Assembly: GCA_947259625.1 (NCBI GenBank)
Contig: CAMYMY010000122.1
Coordinates: 1 to 10,901, forward strand
DNA length: 10,901 nt
Source: an uncultured Kiloniellales bacterium
GTDB lineage: Bacteria > Pseudomonadota > Alphaproteobacteria > Kiloniellales > JAKSDN01
Direction: 5' to 3'
Shown here: positions 9,456-10,901 of the stretch, one piece after another
Numbering within the stretch: the stretch's first letter is position 1
How the letters are laid out: every line of letters starts with the position of its first letter
Translations under genes and position numbers: made by a program
Notes under the pieces: generated by a model
What the model was told of the DNA's origin: nothing
Seen by the model: only the letters and a program-made list of their open reading frames with translations
Databases searched by the model: none

Positions 9456-10022
9456 TCACCCCTCGTCGCCGTCCTCCGGGGGCGGAAACTCGACGGTGAC
9501 CTCCAGCCGCCGCAAGAACGCCGCGTCCAGGTCGCTGCGGCGGTTCGTGGCCAGGATCACCAGGCCCGGGTAGGTCTCCAAACGCGGAAGGAGATGGCCC
9601 GCCGCGGCGTCGGCCGTGCGGCCGTGGGCGTCCTTGACCTCGCTTCTCTTGCCGAACAGCGCGTCCGCTTCGTCGAGCAGGAGAACGGCGTCGCGAGACA
9701 GGGCCGCGGCGAAAAGCCGCCCGAGGTTCTTCTCCGTCTCGCCGATGTACTTGTTGACGACGGCCGCGAGATCGATTCGGTAGAGATCGAGGTCCAGCCG
9801 GCCGGCGACGAGGCTGGCCGCCAGGGTCTTGCCGCTGCCCGGCCGGCCGGCGAAGAGCACCCGCGGTCCGTGGCGCGCGGCGGCCCGTGCCGGGCCCTTC
9901 GCGCGGTCGGAGATCTCCTCGAGGCACCTGCGCTGGTCCTCGGATAGACCGGCCTCGTTCCAGTCGAAACGCGGCTCGATCGCCTCGATCAAACCGCCTG
10001 ACTTGTCCGTAGACCACCCCAT
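9456..10022 (-). CDS. Short AAA+ ATPase, resembling contractile injection system ATPases
   Basis: A 188-residue cytoplasmic ATPase with one AAA+ core. Walker A is GRPGSGKT (59-66), Walker B is LLLDEAD (114-120), the pore-loop region is KYIGETEKNL (91-100), sensor 1 is ATN (158-160), and an arginine pair is present in FLRRLEVTVEFP (169-180). The segment DEADALFGKRSEVKDAH followed by LVILATN and FLRRL is, as I recall, typical of the AAA+ ATPases encoded with phage-tail-like injection systems. It ends just after the arginine-finger strand, so the helical lid of most AAA+ proteins is missing or tiny, and there is no large N-terminal domain. The ATG at 10022 follows GGAGG (10028-10032) by 5 bases. 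The next gene on this strand, the aldehyde oxidoreductase, starts 151 bases later. No tail or sheath genes are in the window. Function is unknown. Confidence 0.8.
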   Translation of the reverse strand: MGWSTDKSGGLIEAIEPRFDWNEAGLSEDQRRCLEEISDRAKGPARAAARHGPRVLFAGRPGSGKTLAASLVAGRLDLDLYRIDLAAVVNKYIGETEKNLGRLFAAALSRDAVLLLDEADALFGKRSEVKDAHGRTADAAAGHLLPRLETYPGLVILATNRRSDLDAAFLRRLEVTVEFPPPEDGDEG

Positions 10023-10389
10023 ATCGCCCTCCGTATGGTCACGTTGGTGTCACTGGGGGTCTTTCACCACAGAACGAAGGGAATGTCACCACAGAGACAC
10101 AGAGGTACAGAGGACCAAACAACCAGGAAATGAGCGCTTCGCCTGCCTCCGCCGAACGGCCCGTCGTCCGAAGGGCTTTGGCCCGCAGGGCGAAGCTCCG
10201 GCTTCGCGTGGGCAGGCGCGCGAGAAAAGCCGGTTGTTTCTCTGTCTCGGTGTCTCTGTGCCTCTGTGGTTCGAACGTCGGTTCCTTCTTAGGGCGGTCT
10301 ACGCGACGCCGCCGAAAATTAATGCGGATCGAGGCCCGCCGGGCCAAGATGGCGCGCTCTGGTTTCGCGGGCGTTTTCGGAGGGACAGC
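10023..10389. other. Intergenic region between the AAA+ gene and hemG
   Basis: A 367-base gap with no credible gene. It holds the AAA+ ribosome site, a partial repeat motif ttcaccacaga (10063-10073), the foldback repeat at 10089-10269, and then about 120 bases up to hemG with an AT-rich patch (AAAATTAATG, 10315-10324) that could contain a hemG promoter. No -35/-10 pair could be fixed. Confidence 0.6.
10089..10269. repeat. Foldback (inverted-repeat) element of the CCACAGAG type
   Basis: The left end starts CCACAGAGACACAGAGG (10089-10105) and the right end finishes with the inverted counterpart, ending CTCTGTGG (10262-10269). Imperfect pairing continues inward through ACAACC/GGTTGT and CGCCTGCC/GGCAGGCG, so each arm is about 65 bases. 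The centre has two small perfect hairpins: GGGC-TTTG-GCCC (10173-10184) and GCGAAGC-TCCG-GCTTCGC (10190-10207). It encodes no transposase. It looks like a dispersed non-coding repeat that folds as a long RNA or DNA hairpin. Similar CACAGAG-rich elements recur in many bacterial genomes (recollection, not checked). Confidence 0.75.
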
Positions 10390-10901
10390 ATGGTCGTCAT
10401 CGTCGGCGGCGGCATCACGGGGCTCTCGGCCGCCTGGTTCCTGCACCAGCGGGGCGTTCGGGTCTGCCTGCTGGAGGCCGCGCCGCGCCTGGGCGGGGTG
10501 ATCGACAGCGCGCTGGACAACGAGGGCTTCCTGGTCGAGCGCGGCCCCAACTCGACCCTGCAGAAGCCGGGCACGGCGGACGACGCGCTGGGCCGCCTGA
10601 TCGCCGGGGCGGGGCTCGAGGACCGTCTGGTCGAGGCCGGGGCGGCGGGGCGCAAGCGCTACGTGCTGCGCGGCGGCCGGCTGCAGGCCCTGCCGGGCGG
10701 GCCGCCCGGGTTCCTGACCACCCGCCTGTTCTCCTGGCGGGCCAAGGCGCGCCTGCTGCGCGAGCCCTTCATCGGCCGCGCCGCCGAGGAGGAGAGCATC
10801 GCGCAGTTCGTCGAACGCCGGCTGGGCCGCGAGTTCCTCGACTACGCGGTCGAGCCCTTCATCTCCGGCGTCTATGCCGGCAACCCGGCCGCGCTCTCGG
10901 T
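10390..10901 (+). CDS. hemG: Protoporphyrinogen oxidase, oxygen-dependent type (N-terminal part)
   Basis: FAD enzyme of the HemY/PPOX type, which oxidises protoporphyrinogen IX to protoporphyrin IX in haem synthesis. The 170 visible codons start with the Rossmann FAD motif VVIVGGGITGLSAAW (2-16) and continue with the acidic end of strand 2 (LLEAAPRLGG), the conserved ERGPNSTLQ, YVLRGGRLQALP, and near the edge PFISGVYAGNPAALS, a strong family signature. The reading frame runs open off the right edge, so the C-terminal half is not seen. The ATG at 10390 has GGAGGG (10379-10384) 5 bases upstream and begins directly at the FAD motif, as usual. Other amine-oxidase-like flavoproteins share the first motif, but the later ones point to this enzyme. 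Some genomes call the gene hemY. Confidence 0.92.
   Translation, partial: MVVIVGGGITGLSAAWFLHQRGVRVCLLEAAPRLGGVIDSALDNEGFLVERGPNSTLQKPGTADDALGRLIAGAGLEDRLVEAGAAGRKRYVLRGGRLQALPGGPPGFLTTRLFSWRAKARLLREPFIGRAAEEESIAQFVERRLGREFLDYAVEPFISGVYAGNPAALS

Noticed and set aside
10063..10269. CRISPR array suggested by repeated CACAGAG motifs
   Set aside because: The copies are inverted and imperfect, with no regular spacers.
10039..10501. Open frames on both strands across the foldback repeat
   Set aside because: They translate repeat sequence and the hemG antisense; no homology or ribosome site.

Overview
The window looks like the chromosome of a GC-rich proteobacterium (about two thirds G+C by eye). 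The citrate synthase sequence and an FNR/FixK-type box suggest an alphaproteobacterium of the Rhodospirillales kind, but this is inference from remembered families. Flavocytochrome c sulfide dehydrogenase, a tungsten-type aldehyde oxidoreductase and an FNR-like promoter together point to a sulfide-oxidising organism that lives at least partly without oxygen.

Layout. (1) 1-2402, plus strand: the 3' part of an RND efflux permease gene. It is broken near 1853-1857, where a stretch of the periplasmic domain is missing and the frame changes. (2) 2450-4050, minus strand: fccA-fccB, the monohaem cytochrome and Tat-exported flavoprotein of sulfide dehydrogenase, 14 bases apart. A promoter at 4150-4190 has an FNR-type box correctly placed over a -10 element. 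(3) 4051-4538: a divergent regulatory region. (4) 4539-5876, plus strand: gltA (citrate synthase), followed by a GC-rich hairpin and a strong intrinsic terminator. (5) 6003-6782, minus strand: a lipoprotein of unknown role with a good sigma70-type promoter. (6) 6992-7545, plus strand: a ribbon-helix-helix antitoxin and ParE/RelE toxin overlapping by four bases. Imperfect direct repeats flank the pair; one copy is the 3' end of the neighbouring aldehyde oxidoreductase gene. (7) 7589-9304, minus strand: aldehyde ferredoxin oxidoreductase family protein. (8) 9456-10022, minus strand: a short AAA+ ATPase resembling those of contractile injection systems. (9) 10089-10269: a non-coding foldback repeat. 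(10) 10390 to the window end, plus strand: start of protoporphyrinogen oxidase hemG.

How the genes may work together: fccAB would feed sulfide electrons into periplasmic cytochromes, probably under low-oxygen control. gltA and hemG are housekeeping genes for the TCA cycle and haem synthesis. The toxin-antitoxin pair, the foldback repeat and the broken RND gene suggest accessory or rearranged DNA between core genes. I found no complete new multi-gene system. The least ordinary signals are the FNR-type fcc promoter, the repeat-flanked toxin-antitoxin cassette, the orphan AAA+ ATPase and the foldback element.
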